Shown: positions 44,201-54,215, counted from the first letter of the stretch. The stretch is 64,000 bases of DNA from Acanthosepion esculentum (GCA_964036315.1 OZ038507.1:61566416-61630415), one strand, 5' to 3'. A program made the numbers and translations. Notes: a model not told the origin generated them from the letters alone.

Positions 44201-44597
44201 ATGGCCGACAAAAGTAGGCTTGTGAGAAAAGACCTTTTTGGGTCTGCCTCTATGACAGACCTGCCCATTAAAAGTAAACGGGTATAATCAACCCCCAAAA
44301 GCCTAAATAATAACATAATACAAAAGATAAAAACAGTATAGCTACTAAAAAAGTTAATGTACCAAAGTCAATATAGGTACCGATTAATACGACCGCCAGG
44401 GAATTGATGGAAGTCCCCCCCCCCCAAAAAAAAGTATCATTAACATGGAATTTGTGGAAAGGGCCAATAGTTACAAACAACTTATAAAAGAAGATGAACT
44501 TTTGGAAGACCCCCGAAAATTACAGAAGTTCGAAGAGAAAACAGTGTCAGTCTTCGTGGTCGACAGCCGTACGTGCAAAATTTGTCACTCCACGTAA
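44201..44597 (+). pseudogene. Two short decayed ORF segments, unrecognised
   Basis: An ATG at 44201 opens 28 codons (MADKSRLVRKDLFGSASMTD, then LPIKSKRV) to a TAA at 44285. After a frameshifted stretch, an ATG at 44445 opens 50 codons (MEFVERANSYKQLIKEDELL and onwards, ending with a CKICHS motif) to a TAA at 44595. Charged composition, lower A+T and conserved-looking spacing suggest the start of an old transposable-element ORF. I do not recognise the family. The C-x2-C at the end could be the start of a zinc knuckle. Confidence 0.4.
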
Positions 44598-44960
44598 GAC
44601 AGGGTGATTCGATTGCTGACATCCCTAGGAAGGGGGGGTCAAACCCCCAACAAGTCCCTTTATGACTTGTTGGGGGTTTTATTCATGTGGGATAGCTGCC
44701 TACAACCAAAAATTGCATGTAGGTTGCAAGCCGTGTGCTGATTACAAAAGACCCCATAATAAGGACCGAATACTAGGGTCGACCCTGGACCTGTGTAGCA
44801 GTATTCGAGGTCCTCCTCAAGGGTAGGAGAGCACCTAGCTGCCTACTTAAGTGCGTATGGTCAAATCCTAGGCGCTACCTCTGACACCCTGAATGGGGGA
44901 AGGAGCTTCGATAGCATGCTCGATCGTTTAGCCTTCGTCTCCGTCCCCAACTATTTGGAC
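44598..44960. repeat. Hairpin-rich, G+C-richer repeat remnant
   Basis: An exact inverted pair AACCCCCAACAAGTC...GACTTGTTGGGGGTT lies at about 44642-44680. Further blocks GGTCGACCCTGGACC and GGTCCTCCTCAAGGG follow. It continues the unrecognised unit that starts at 44201, possibly its untranslated or LTR-like portion. Confidence 0.5.
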
Positions 44961-44990
44961 TTTTGCGGCCTGAAAACTGCAGATTTCAAA

Positions 44991-44991
<1 letters not shown>

Positions 44992-45033
<42 letters not shown>
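44992..45033. repeat. (TA)n microsatellite
   Basis: A pure TA run of about 21 units. Confidence 0.95.
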
Positions 45034-45035
<2 letters not shown>

Positions 45036-45095
45036 GTTTGAAGCATTGTAAAACTTTAATGGAAATAAAACTGATGTAAAAAAATATGCGAAAAC

Positions 45096-45168
45096 TGAAT
45101 CGAAACATTTGGGAATTGGTGAATAATGAGGAATCGAAACATTTGGGAATTGGTGAATAATGAGGAGT
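45096..45168 (+). repeat. 36-bp direct repeat, two copies
   Basis: GAATCGAAACATTTGGGAAT, then TGGTGAATAATGAG, occurs twice back to back with no visible difference. Confidence 0.85.
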
Positions 45169-45419
45169 TTCTTTCAAATATTAGGTTGGAGGCAGTGAAA
45201 TCAATGATTATCTTGTAGCTGCTGATGAGATATCTTGCAAGAAATTTATTTTCTTGTGTTTTCTTGTAATTGCAGTGGATCAATTAGTGATTAAAAACAA
45301 TTCAAATATGCTGATAATAAATGCATTGAAAGGAACGATTGTCCTGGAGCAGTTGATGAGATATGTCTTTCCACACTATCAAAACGTGACCGTCCCTTAC
45401 TCGTGAGGCATTGACAGGG

Positions 45420-45550
45420 TGATGTGCGTTTTGTTTTTAATTTCCCAGATATACTTAGAAAGCATTGTGCTGTTCGCGTATTTACTATTTGTTTCACAAA
45501 TATCAAATACGCGAACAGCACAAATAGTAAATACGCGAACTGCACATCAC
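45420..45550. repeat. Compound inverted repeats
   Basis: GTGCTGTTCGCGTATTTACT at 45469 is matched by the inverse AGTAAATACGCGAACTGCAC at about 45526 and by a nearer inverse AAATACGCGAACAGCAC at about 45506. GATGTGC at 45421 pairs with GCACATC at 45541. The segment can therefore fold into alternative hairpins. Confidence 0.8.
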
Positions 45551-46300
45551 ACCAAAAATATCTTAGAAAATAAGGAAAAGATCATCAACCTACAACAAAC
45601 AATCCAAAACTTGCAAACTTTACTTGGAGGAAAAAATAGCTATCATTACCTTCCCAAATAAACGATCTGAGCTCATCTCAAAATGTAGACATGAAAACAA
45701 ATTTTTACTACGTTACTAAAAAATCCAGAAAGTGAAAAAACACACAAAAAACAAAACAAAACAAAATGACAATAAAATAAGTAAAATAAATTAACCCAAA
45801 CAAATTACCAAATCACACCCGTTAGAATAGACGAAATAGAATGAATAAATGAAAAATAAAAAACAAAATCAATGAATCCAAATAAATAAATTAAATAAAC
45901 AAATTAACAAACCAATATGGCCAAAATATTAGTTAGACTATAAAAATCAAACCAAAAATTCGGACGAAAAACATAGCTATAACTGTTATATAACGATAAA
46001 AAATACTACGTTACTTAAAAATCGAAAACCGAAAAGAGTAAATAAAAATATACAGTATAATAAATAAATAATAAAAACCAAGTAAAATAAATTAATCTAA
46101 ATTAATCCAAATAAATAAATAAACTAACAAACCGCTCCCGATAAATTAACAAGTAAAGATAATCAATCCAAATAAATAAATGAAGTAATAAACAAATTAA
46201 AAACTGCTCCCGCCAAAATAATAGTGAGAATAAACTACATTGCATTGGGGGGGGGGGCATCAGCTCAAGGTGAAGATCAGAACTGATAGAAAGAGATTGG
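45551..46300. other. AAATAAATAAA-type low-complexity DNA
   Basis: Repeated AATAAATAAAT phrases and short recurrent blocks (AACCGCTCCCG/AAACTGCTCCCGCC near 46130 and 46200). No gene. Confidence 0.5.
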
Positions 46301-46304
46301 TTTT

Positions 46305-46535
46305 GACAGATTTCAAAAAAAGAAGGCTAAGTGTTGCAGGCCAATCTTGATTTCCTATTTTAGTCCCCTTAAGTCACAAAAAAAACTATCACCACATTTA
46401 ATTTTGGCAGATTTCAACAAAAGGAGGGTAAGTATTGCAAGCCTGGTTCAAGTGAATCAAGCCAATCTTGATTTTTTTTATTTTAGTCCAATTGAGTCAC
46501 AAAAATATTGTTACCACATTTTATCAATGTATTTT
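46305..46535 (+). repeat. Diverged tandem duplication (about 110 bp)
   Basis: TTTTAGTCC...AGTCACAAAAA...CTATCACCACATTT near 46360-46405 recurs near 46483-46525, with shared CCAATCTTGATTT and GACAGATTTCA/GCAGATTTCA blocks. Confidence 0.65.
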
Positions 46536-46563
46536 TTTTAACAACAATAAACTTGGCAATATA

Positions 46564-46717
46564 CAGTGTAACCCGGATATAAGAGAACCCCGGATATAAG
46601 AGAGATTTTCTCTGGTCCCAAATTAGAGTCTGTGTTAATAAAACAAAATATACCAAACCCGGATATAAGAGACTTCTCCTCCGGTCCCGACAACTCTCTT
46701 ATATCCGGGTTACACTG
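46564..46717. mobile_element. 154-bp pogo/Tigger-type MITE, TA TSD
   Basis: Ends CAGTGTAACCCGGATATAAG and its inverse CTTATATCCGGGTTACACTG, flanked by TA at 46562-46563 and 46718-46719. Two further internal CCGGATATAAGAGA motifs sit next to each end. It is too short to code. Confidence 0.88.
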
Positions 46718-46719
46718 TA

Positions 46720-47005
46720 TTTGTTTTACCCAAGTCTTTGTTTTGTGTGTTGTTTGTCTTTCATCATTCAATATGCCATTGTAGGGACACAATAATTATC
46801 TTCCCTTGGATTGGTGGTGGTGCTTATGGCATTGCGTGTTCAGTGGTCACATGTGAATTCAGCCCCTTACCAAACTTGCTTTAAGAGGAGTTTTGCTTTT
46901 GTTTATTGAACAGTTAACATCTCATTTTTCCTTAAGTCCACATATATGGAGAATGGACATTATGTTCCCTGCTTTTGGTTGAGTTGAAACGAAACCTTTG
47001 TCTTC
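46720..47005. other. Unassigned
   Basis: No recognised feature. Confidence 0.3.
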
Positions 47006-47009
47006 AACT

Positions 47010-47677
47010 TGTGGCGGACTCCACCATATTTATTTAACTTAGATTAGGAAACCAAACTGACGTGAAGAAAAAAAGGATAAGCCAAAGACATCATTACACA
47101 TAAAATTTGTATTTAACAAGTTGTACAAACAAGGATGTCAAAGAAAGGCATGCATTGAGTAAAACAAGAGTTGTCTCTCTTTAACTATCAATTGTTCCAA
47201 AGTTCACTGAAAGCAATAAGGCTGTAATAGTTTCTGGTAATAAATGTTTTCAACAGTTTTGCTGTATAAGAAAAAAGATTATGTGACTATAGGGAATATT
47301 CAGCATGTGGGTGGTGGTGTGAGTGAGAAGATTGGCGCATGGTTTCAACTGTTGTGGATTCCTGTGGCAGCTGAAATCGCACTAATTTACTAAGAATATT
47401 CTTTGCTTATATAGGTGACCATTGGTTCCAATTGACCAATCTGCGTGCGAGCTTTGGGGAGACTCACGAAAAACTTCTGGGATCCGATTCTCCCAAAAGT
47501 GCACAAAATCGACTACATGAAAATATAGCGATTATAAAATTGTCGCATAGCTGCGATTTATAAATTGTCCATTACACAGTAGTTTTGATTTATTATCCAA
47601 TGAATGCTTGTTGTTGTATAATTTGAATTTGCGTAAGTATGTATGTATGTATGTGTGTGATGATGATGATCATTACA
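47010..47677 (-). mobile_element. Solo LTR family C (copy 2), TSD AACT
   Basis: Minus-strand TGTAATGATC...GGAGTCCGCCACA, flanked by AACT at 47006-47009 and 47678-47681. It is collinear with the plus-strand LTR at 34417. Plus-strand GGCGCATGGTTTCAACTG and AAGTGCACAAAATCGAC mark the shared U3/R blocks. Confidence 0.87.
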
Positions 47678-47681
47678 AACT

Positions 47682-48386
47682 CTAGCGTGGCACTTTATTT
47701 CACCTTGTCAAGGGAACCAGGAAAAGTAAGACATTTTGTTGTTATCTTTTTTTATCTCAGACATGCTCGTTCTTGGATCAACGAGTAGATTCATCTGTTT
47801 TGGAACACGTGATCTGTTGTAAAAATTTTTTTGTATTTGTTAAATGTTTTAATTGTGCACAGGTGTTTATCTTGTCTTTCATTTCCGTTTATTTAGTGTT
47901 AGTGTCTCAATAGATACACTAATGCTAATATTAGTACCTGGTGAGTGGAAAACTATTAAATGTCTTCCGAGCACCAGATTGCCGGTCAATTATGACTGGC
48001 AAATAAAATTATACTAATACCACCCACAACATATGTATAGGATTAAACAAATAAATTTTTCACTTATTCATGTTATATTCAGTTAATATACACACCTATA
48101 CATACTCAGCACAGAGAGTGTTTTTCATTTGGAAAACATGTCAAAGTCAAACATTGACTTCACAGAAATTAGCCAGTAAGTCAAGAAGTATAGTACAAAA
48201 ATTTTATTTTACTACTTTTAAAATGTTAGCCTTGAATAAGATTTTTTTTTTTGGTACACGTTCTTTTGAGAGAAGTGTATTTTTATGAATTCCAGATGAT
48301 TTGTGTAAAATATTGTTACATTTATATATTTTTTTCAGCTCAGTGGTTAAATCCCACCAAAAATTTGAAAGATTCATTTCTATCTG
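47682..48386. other. Unassigned A+T-rich DNA
   Basis: No coding sequence recognised; a 72-aa frame at 48070-48288 is unsupported. Confidence 0.35.
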
Positions 48387-48693
48387 TCTATATCCTCAAG
48401 GACACATGGCACAGTGGATAAAGGCGTTAGTTAGATCCAGTGACATGACCCAAAGAGTGTGAGTTCAATACCTGGTTAAAGCAGTGGCGAACTTTCAGAG
48501 GGGAATTAACAGGAGATAACTGACATCCATTAGATATAGCACGTGGAACTAGAACAGTCTACCCCAGTGAGCGAAATAAAGGGTTCAGTTCGACACACCA
48601 ACCACCTGAACAAGACCGGAGCGTACAACGGCCGAAATGTTGTGATAAACATAGCGACAAAGATGAAGACAATAGTCCGAATAATGTAAATAG
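48387..48693 (+). mobile_element. tRNA-derived SINE, near complete
   Basis: CCTCAAGGACACATGGCACAG starts the head, with TGGCACAGTGGA and GAGTTCAATACC as A- and B-box-like motifs. It ends near AATAATGTAAATAG. The 11 bases just before the head (TCTGTCTATAT) are the inverse of the last bases of this SINE family's tail, as in the copy at 12946. Confidence 0.85.
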
Positions 48694-48699
48694 TGATCC

Positions 48700-49262
48700 G
48701 TTTCTAGTTTATGGGAAATTATTTTTTCATATATAGTGACCAATGAGAGGTGTGGTCTATACTACTAGAAAAGCCCGAATGCTTTGGCTTGTGAGCCTAA
48801 TTTTCCAAATATATAGACCTCAGACCAGTGGATGTGAGAAGAAGATTTTTTTGACAGCAAGGGGACAAGGCGAATTAACATCAAGGACCAAAATGCACTG
48901 GACATCAAGAAGAGTGCATCAAGAAGGTACAAGGTTACAAGTCAGCTGCAGAGAGACTAAAGAATTCTGAAGTTCAAGTGAAAATTCTTCTGCGGTTGGA
49001 CAGCAAAGAACAAAAGGAATTCAAAGAAATTTTCCCAAGCACGAACGCCGTATATCTCAGAGATGCACGTGAAAATAGCAGCTCTTTTTCTGAAAGGTGG
49101 TTACACATTTGTGTTTCGGACTTCTTGAATTGTTTTCTCTTTTTGCCAGTGAAATCTTGTGCTTTTTCTCAAGTTGAGAAACCCCCTTTTTTTTTCCATT
49201 TTTCGATGATAATCCTTTTCCAAAACATCGGAAATTTGTTATCCTGCCTTAATAGACGCTCA
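48700..49262 (+). repeat. Dispersed repeat unit, copy interrupted at 49267
   Basis: The block CTTCTTGAATTGTTTTCTC...TTATCCTGCCTTAATAGACGC recurs at 50795-50870 (partial) and 51215-51330. The copy is split by the LTR at 49267 and continues at 50010 with GATATTTTTTGTGGAAATT. Confidence 0.7.
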
Positions 49263-49266
49263 AAAG

Positions 49267-50009
49267 TGTAGTGACTACTCCGATTTACCATGCCCACAAA
49301 ATATTCAGTTGTAATTGGTTAGAAAATAAGTACTGTTTACAACAGGACAATTTACCTATCGCAGTATCCACACAAAAATTTCTGCCATGACTTTGTCTAA
49401 CTTGGTTTTGTAAAAAAATCAGTGATTGGTCAATTTTTATACAATCGTGTATTTTAGATATTCCTTTCGATATTTTTCCCGCTTCTCTCTGGAGCCTACC
49501 CAAAAAGTATTTAAACAGTTCGTACTCCAGAATTAAAGTAGTAGAACAATAAATCAGCAGAACTCATCAACGCACGCGTATCTACATTCTTCTACTCACG
49601 AACACACAGACACAGAACTACCATTTACACTACACTGTTAACTGTCTGTCACAAGCCAAGTCACAAACCAAATTCTATTATCCTTTTTGTACAAACTTTT
49701 TATTCTTGAATTCAAATCTTATTTGTTCTCTGAACATTTCAACAAGGAAATTCCTAAGTACATTATTCCTATCTTGTATCAGATATCAGTACAAGGGAAG
49801 CTACTTTTCTCTCCCTAAATATTAATACATAAGCACAATTGTTGTACTCGTTGATTTTCAATATATATTTTATTGTTGAATGCAATTTGATCTCTTGTTC
49901 TTCTTTCGTTGTGTTTTTGCAAATTTAAATGTGATGTGCTTCACTAAAAACGCAGCCTCACTAACAACCTCATTAACAATTTTAAAACAAATCAGAGCAG
50001 CACACCACA
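49267..50009 (+). mobile_element. Solo LTR family B (copy 2) with paralogous empty site
   Basis: TGTAGTGACTACTCC...GCACACCACA, flanked by AAAG (49263-49266) and AAAT (50010-50013). The related sequence at 50860-50885 (GACGCACAAAAGGATATTT) shows the uninterrupted target, with AAAG once. This confirms both boundaries. The LTR aligns end to end with 20606-21340. Confidence 0.87.
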
Positions 50010-50160
50010 AAATGATATTTTTTGTGGAAATTTTGTATTTGTACCATTTTTGTCTTTACTTGTAGAAAAAATGTTTTTCCTTTAAAATTTTAGGCTGTGG
50101 TTGAGTCTTATTTTGTGCGTTGTGCCGACTTTGACCCCAAGTAGAAGAGAAGCACGTGTT

Positions 50161-50671
50161 TGTAGACTGGGGTGTGAATATGAGGATGATATCTCTGGGC
50201 TAAGATTTCCTGCTGGCCGGTCCCGCTACATAGGAATGTTGGACTTTAATGAAGTCCAAAGAAGTCAAAAGAAAACAAACAAGACCGATATGCATGTATG
50301 CAAACAAATATATATTAATAACAAACATTAATACACGAAGACATGAAATGTTACAGAGTGTTTGTATGGAAAATTTATGTGTGTGTGTTGAGTGTCCGTA
50401 CGAACGCGAATTTTGTTTTTAGCGTGTTCCCAGAATATGGGAAACGCTGTTTGTGTGAGAGGTCACATATTGGAATAAGTAAAAAAGAGACAGTTTTTTA
50501 CCTCGCGCGTGGGGCGAGGTAAAAAACTTTTACCGAGGCCTGAGCCGAGAAAGATGGCCGCACGTATGCGTAAGCCGGAAAAAGAGAGAGAAGGGTCAGC
50601 CAGTATTTATACTCGTGGGAGAGAGACCCCTGTTGAAGGATTAAGGAAATGAGGAGGAGCTAACTGCGACA
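50161..50671 (-). mobile_element. Solo LTR family D (copy 2)
   Basis: Minus-strand TGTCGCAGTTAGCTCC...CCCCAGTCTACA. A TATA motif (plus-strand TATTTATA) lies at about 50605, and the plus-strand CCTCGCGCGTGGGGCGAGG hairpin at about 50502. The left flank matches the empty site near 51010-51020, but the right flank does not continue it, so one side was deleted or rearranged after insertion. Confidence 0.75.
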
Positions 50672-50789
50672 TTATATTTGATGATATAGGGTTGAGAAGC
50701 CTAATTCACATAAATTAGAAAACTGCAATAAAATTGATAGAGACTTTTCAGCTATTGTTGTATATTCCTTTTGTATGGAAATCCAAAAT

Positions 50790-51360
50790 GTATCAGTTGA
50801 AATTTTCGATGATAATCCTTTTCCAAAATATCGGCAATTTGTTATCCTGCCTTAATAGACGCACAAAAGGATATTTTTGTGGAAATTTTGTATCTGTACC
50901 TTTTTTGTCTTTACTTGTGCAATAAATGTTTTTTTCCTTTAAAATTTTACGCAGTGATTGAATCTTGTTTTGTGATTTGTGTCGACTTTGACCCCAAGTA
51001 GAAGAGAAGCACGTGTTCTATGTTCCCTTTCTATTCCTACTAACTTGGTTTTTGTGTGTGTCACAAAAATTTAGATTTGGTAGGGAGTTAAATTTTCTCA
51101 AGCACGAACAATGTGAATTTAAAGAACTTTTTTACTACATGTCTCATAGACGCTCATGGGACAAGTAAAAATAGGGGTTTTCGTTTTTTTGTGAAAGATG
51201 GTTTTACTTCTGTCTTCTTGAATTGTTTTCTCGTTTTGTCATTGAATCCTTGTCTTACCTCCAACTGTAATTTTTTCCATTTGTCGATGACATTCCTTTT
51301 TATCAGAATTTGTCACCCTGCCTTAATAGGTACACAAAAGGAAATTTTTTTGCACCTATT
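50790..51360 (+). repeat. Second and third copies of the 48.9-kb dispersed repeat
   Basis: 50790-51030 carries TTTTCGATGATAATCCTTTT, CTGCCTTAATAGACGC and TTTGACCCCAAGTAGAAGAG without LTRs. 51060-51360 carries a more diverged copy (GTCTTCTTGAATTGTTTTC, CCTGCCTTAATAGGTACAC), interrupted at 51366 by another LTR. Confidence 0.7.
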
Positions 51361-51365
51361 AGTAA

Positions 51366-51747
51366 TGTAGCGGACCGTGGGGGTGAAGATGTGAAGAGAT
51401 ATCAGAAAAGGTTAAAATTTCCTGCTGGCCGGTCCAACTACATGAGAATGTTGGGGTTTAATTAAGTCCAAAGAAGACAAAGAAAACAAACAAGACCGAT
51501 ATACATGGGTAAACAAATATATATTAATAGCAAAACAAGTTAAACAAAGACATGGACTGTGACATATTGTTTGTATGGAGAAATTATGTGTGTGTGTGTT
51601 GTAAGTGTTCGTACGTACGTGTATTGTTCTTAGCGCGTTCCCAGAATTTGGGAAACGCTGTATCTGTGAGAGGTCACATATTGGCCTAAGTGAAAAAGAG
51701 AGAAATTTTATCTCACCTCCGCGCTAGTTAGCGGCCCAAGGCCTGAG

Positions 51748-51808
<61 letters not shown>

Positions 51809-51885
51809 GTCAGCCAGTATTTATAGCCAGGGAAGAGAGACCCCTGTTGAAGGATTAAGGAACTGAGGAGGAGCTAACTCCGACA
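51366..51885 (-). mobile_element. Solo LTR family D (copy 3), TSD GTAA
   Basis: Minus-strand TGTCGGAGTTAGCTCC...GTCCGCTACA, flanked by GTAA at 51362-51365 and 51886-51889. A pure (GA)n tract at 51751-51804 has expanded inside it at a position occupied by short GA-rich sequence in the sister LTRs. A TATA-like motif lies near 51819. Confidence 0.88.
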
Positions 51886-51889
51886 GTAA

Positions 51890-52177
51890 CATAACAAGAC
51901 TCAACTACTGTATAAAATTTGAAAGGAAAATCATTTATAACACAAGTACAGACAAAAGAAGGTACAAATACAAAATTTACACAAAGATTTGCTTTTGTGC
52001 ACCTATTAAAGCAGTTTAATAGGAGAGAGCTATAGTATAAAGATTTATTCTCCCATCTGTATTTCCCCCATCATGGACATTATTATATCCTTGATATAAC
52101 AACATTGTACTTCATGGGATGCCTGAAAGGAAAAGTAACGACAAACATGCTTTTATATCACTAAGACATTCACAAAA

Positions 52178-52229
<52 letters not shown>

Positions 52230-52250
52230 GTGTGTGTGTGTGTGTCCCAC
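51890..52250. repeat. (CA)n-TATATA-(TG)n palindrome and flanks
   Basis: 52181-52245 is a CA tract, a short TATATATG centre and a TG tract, together a perfect-type palindromic microsatellite. 51890-52180 is unassigned, with a repeat fragment near 51990 that relates to the 48.9-kb repeat in reverse. Confidence 0.7.
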
Positions 52251-52334
52251 ATGGAGAATGATATATCACATATATCTACACAGCAAAGCAGAGTGTAAGG
52301 AGAAACAAAAAGGAAGGGTTTTACATATAATATG

Positions 52335-52880
52335 GAGATACTCCTGTGTCTGGAGAAGCAATGTTTAGGACTCCAGATTCAAATATGCCTGATTCATCTA
52401 TGTCCCAGATGAGGACATATTTCATGAACAGGAAACAGCAAGTCTTGGGTTTTCTCAAATTGAGGCCTACGAGCTGGAGTTTCATTCTATATCTGGGTAA
52501 GATATATTCCTTAAGGGAAACAGAACCATGGAGTTGTAAACTGCTGGGGAGGCAGCTTTAGCCTCTGCCTAGGCCATGGAAGGGCCTGGGCTAAAGAAAA
52601 CAACATTATCATCCAGCTGCTGAAAACGAAACTGAATTTGACTGCCGTTTTCATCACTGTATTGGATAACGTCACTAAGTAGCTGTCATATGACTGATGT
52701 GACTTATCTGCACCAAAGGAAGATAAGCGCCTTCTGTATCCCAAATATCTGATGCTTCCAAAAAGGATTACCATAAAAAATGGAACAAAGGGATCACAGT
52801 TTAGCAAAAGTCACAAAGATTCAACGACAAAACGAGAAAGCAATTCAAGAAGATAGAAAAACACGAAGTTGCAACCGCTT
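52335..52880 (+). pseudogene. Possible decayed coding relic, family unknown
   Basis: Plus-strand frames read sensibly in pieces: DTPVSGEAMFRTPDSNMPDS at about 52338, then in another frame EDIFHEQETASLGFSQIEAY, and later SAPKEDKRLLYPKYLMLPKR followed by ITIKNGTKGSQFSKS at about 52710-52800. The Ser/Pro/Asp-rich start and basic end look like a nuclear or regulatory protein rather than a transposase. No introns are evident between the blocks, so a processed pseudogene is possible. I do not recognise the parent. Confidence 0.35.
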
Positions 52881-53156
52881 TTCAGAAAAAAAACAAACAA
52901 ACTAAAACACATGCTTTTTCTTGCCGTACAAGAATCTAATTATAGAAATGTCTTTCATATTCACAATTTATGCTTGTGAAAATTTATTTTTTTATTTTTT
53001 ATTTTTTTGTTCTTTGTGTCCCACTTAGGGTGGAAGGATGCATTATATGAGACTGGCCACTAAAAAGTCGACGCAACACAAAGACAACGCGAGACGTGGT
53101 AAATTCAACAATGTATTTATTCAAAACTCCCTGCAGGATCTGTCTTGATCCCAGCA

Positions 53157-53193
53157 TTCCTTAGTGGGACTCTTTTAGTCCCACTAAGGAATG
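53157..53193. other. Perfect 16-bp stem hairpin, 5-base loop
   Basis: ATTCCTTAGTGGGACT, loop CTTTT, AGTCCCACTAAGGAAT, with no mismatch. It lies in an otherwise unassigned stretch (52881-53337). It is followed by no T run, so not an obvious terminator. Confidence 0.85.
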
Positions 53194-53337
53194 GTTACAA
53201 GCATTATAACCATAATCAAACATTACTGATGTTGTTATAACATGTTGTTGTCCAACTGCAGGAGAATTTTCACTTGTGAACTTCAAGTTCTCTGTAGCTG
53301 GCTGGTGACTTATTGCCTGTAGCCTTCTTGATGTCAA

Positions 53338-53622
53338 CTGTCCTGGGTATGACGATAAACTACATCCGCGTCCTGGGTAAGACGATAATTTACGTTCAAC
53401 AGCAAGGCCTCTGATCAGGAGGTTTTGAGGAGCGTGAAACAACCTCTTAATTGCTGGTGTTCCCAGGTCCACTCTGACCCGGGGTGGGAGCACCTGTTAG
53501 GAATATATTATTATCAACAATACATTTTTTGGAAAAAATATATTACCGGCAATAAAAATCTTTTCGGCATTAAATAACCCATTGAGGTTGATAAACCGTA
53601 AAATAAACCAAACCAAACCAAA
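53338..53622 (+). mobile_element. SINE-like retroposon, 12-bp TSD (copy 3)
   Basis: Runs CTGTCCTGGGTATGACG...AAACCAAACCAAACCAAA, flanked by a perfect TCTTGATGTCAA (53326-53337, 53623-53634). About 110 bp present in the other copies is missing after GGGAGCACCTGTTAGG. The tail is an (AAACC)n-like run. Confidence 0.87.
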
Positions 53623-53634
53623 TCTTGATGTCAA

Positions 53635-54049
53635 TTTTTTTATTAAAACATATTCTGGCTAACTTTAACTACTATATTTCGTGCAAACAAACATGCTATG
53701 GCTTTTGTTTACCTAGGCTTAGCGTGCAGAAGCCCAGGGTCTCAAAATCTAGCGGACCTCCAGCCAAGGTGTATATCATATTTTTTGCACTGTCATAAGT
53801 CTTTCTTACATGCTGCCGTAAAGCATTGTAGACTCTAAATAACCCTTTTTTTTTAGTCATTTTAAACACACGTCATCATCCTCGGCTTTTTACAGAATAA
53901 CACCCTTCCATTTTCAATTTTCATGATGAGAATGGGAGATTTGGAGGGGGCCTCACAAAAGTGGAATAGCCTAGGGCCTTTCTTCATCTAAAACCGGCCC
54001 TGTATGTATTGTCTTCCTTTACTCGGTATTTACCCAAGTTCTTCCCACA
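53635..54049. other. Unassigned
   Basis: No recognised gene or element. Confidence 0.3.
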
Positions 54050-54215
54050 AAGTTTTTAACGTGGGGATTTCTGGGCCCGTAGACTCGGGCAAAAATTCAC
54101 CGTAGACTCGGGCAAAAATTCACCGTAGACCCCGTTTACACGGTGGGGCAGGTAGCTGCCTACCTCCCCAGACGATACTCTGCCTTTTTTGATAGAGCAG
54201 CTTCCTTATCAAAGC
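54050..54215 (-). repeat. G+C-richer repeat fragment
   Basis: A 25-bp direct repeat (CGTAGACTCGGGCAAAAATT, then CAC) occurs twice at 54078-54128. It is followed by GCCTACCTCCCCAGACGATAC, the approximate inverse of GTCGTCCGGGGAGGTAGAC in the LTR at 11897. It is probably a fragment of a related LTR. Confidence 0.5.
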
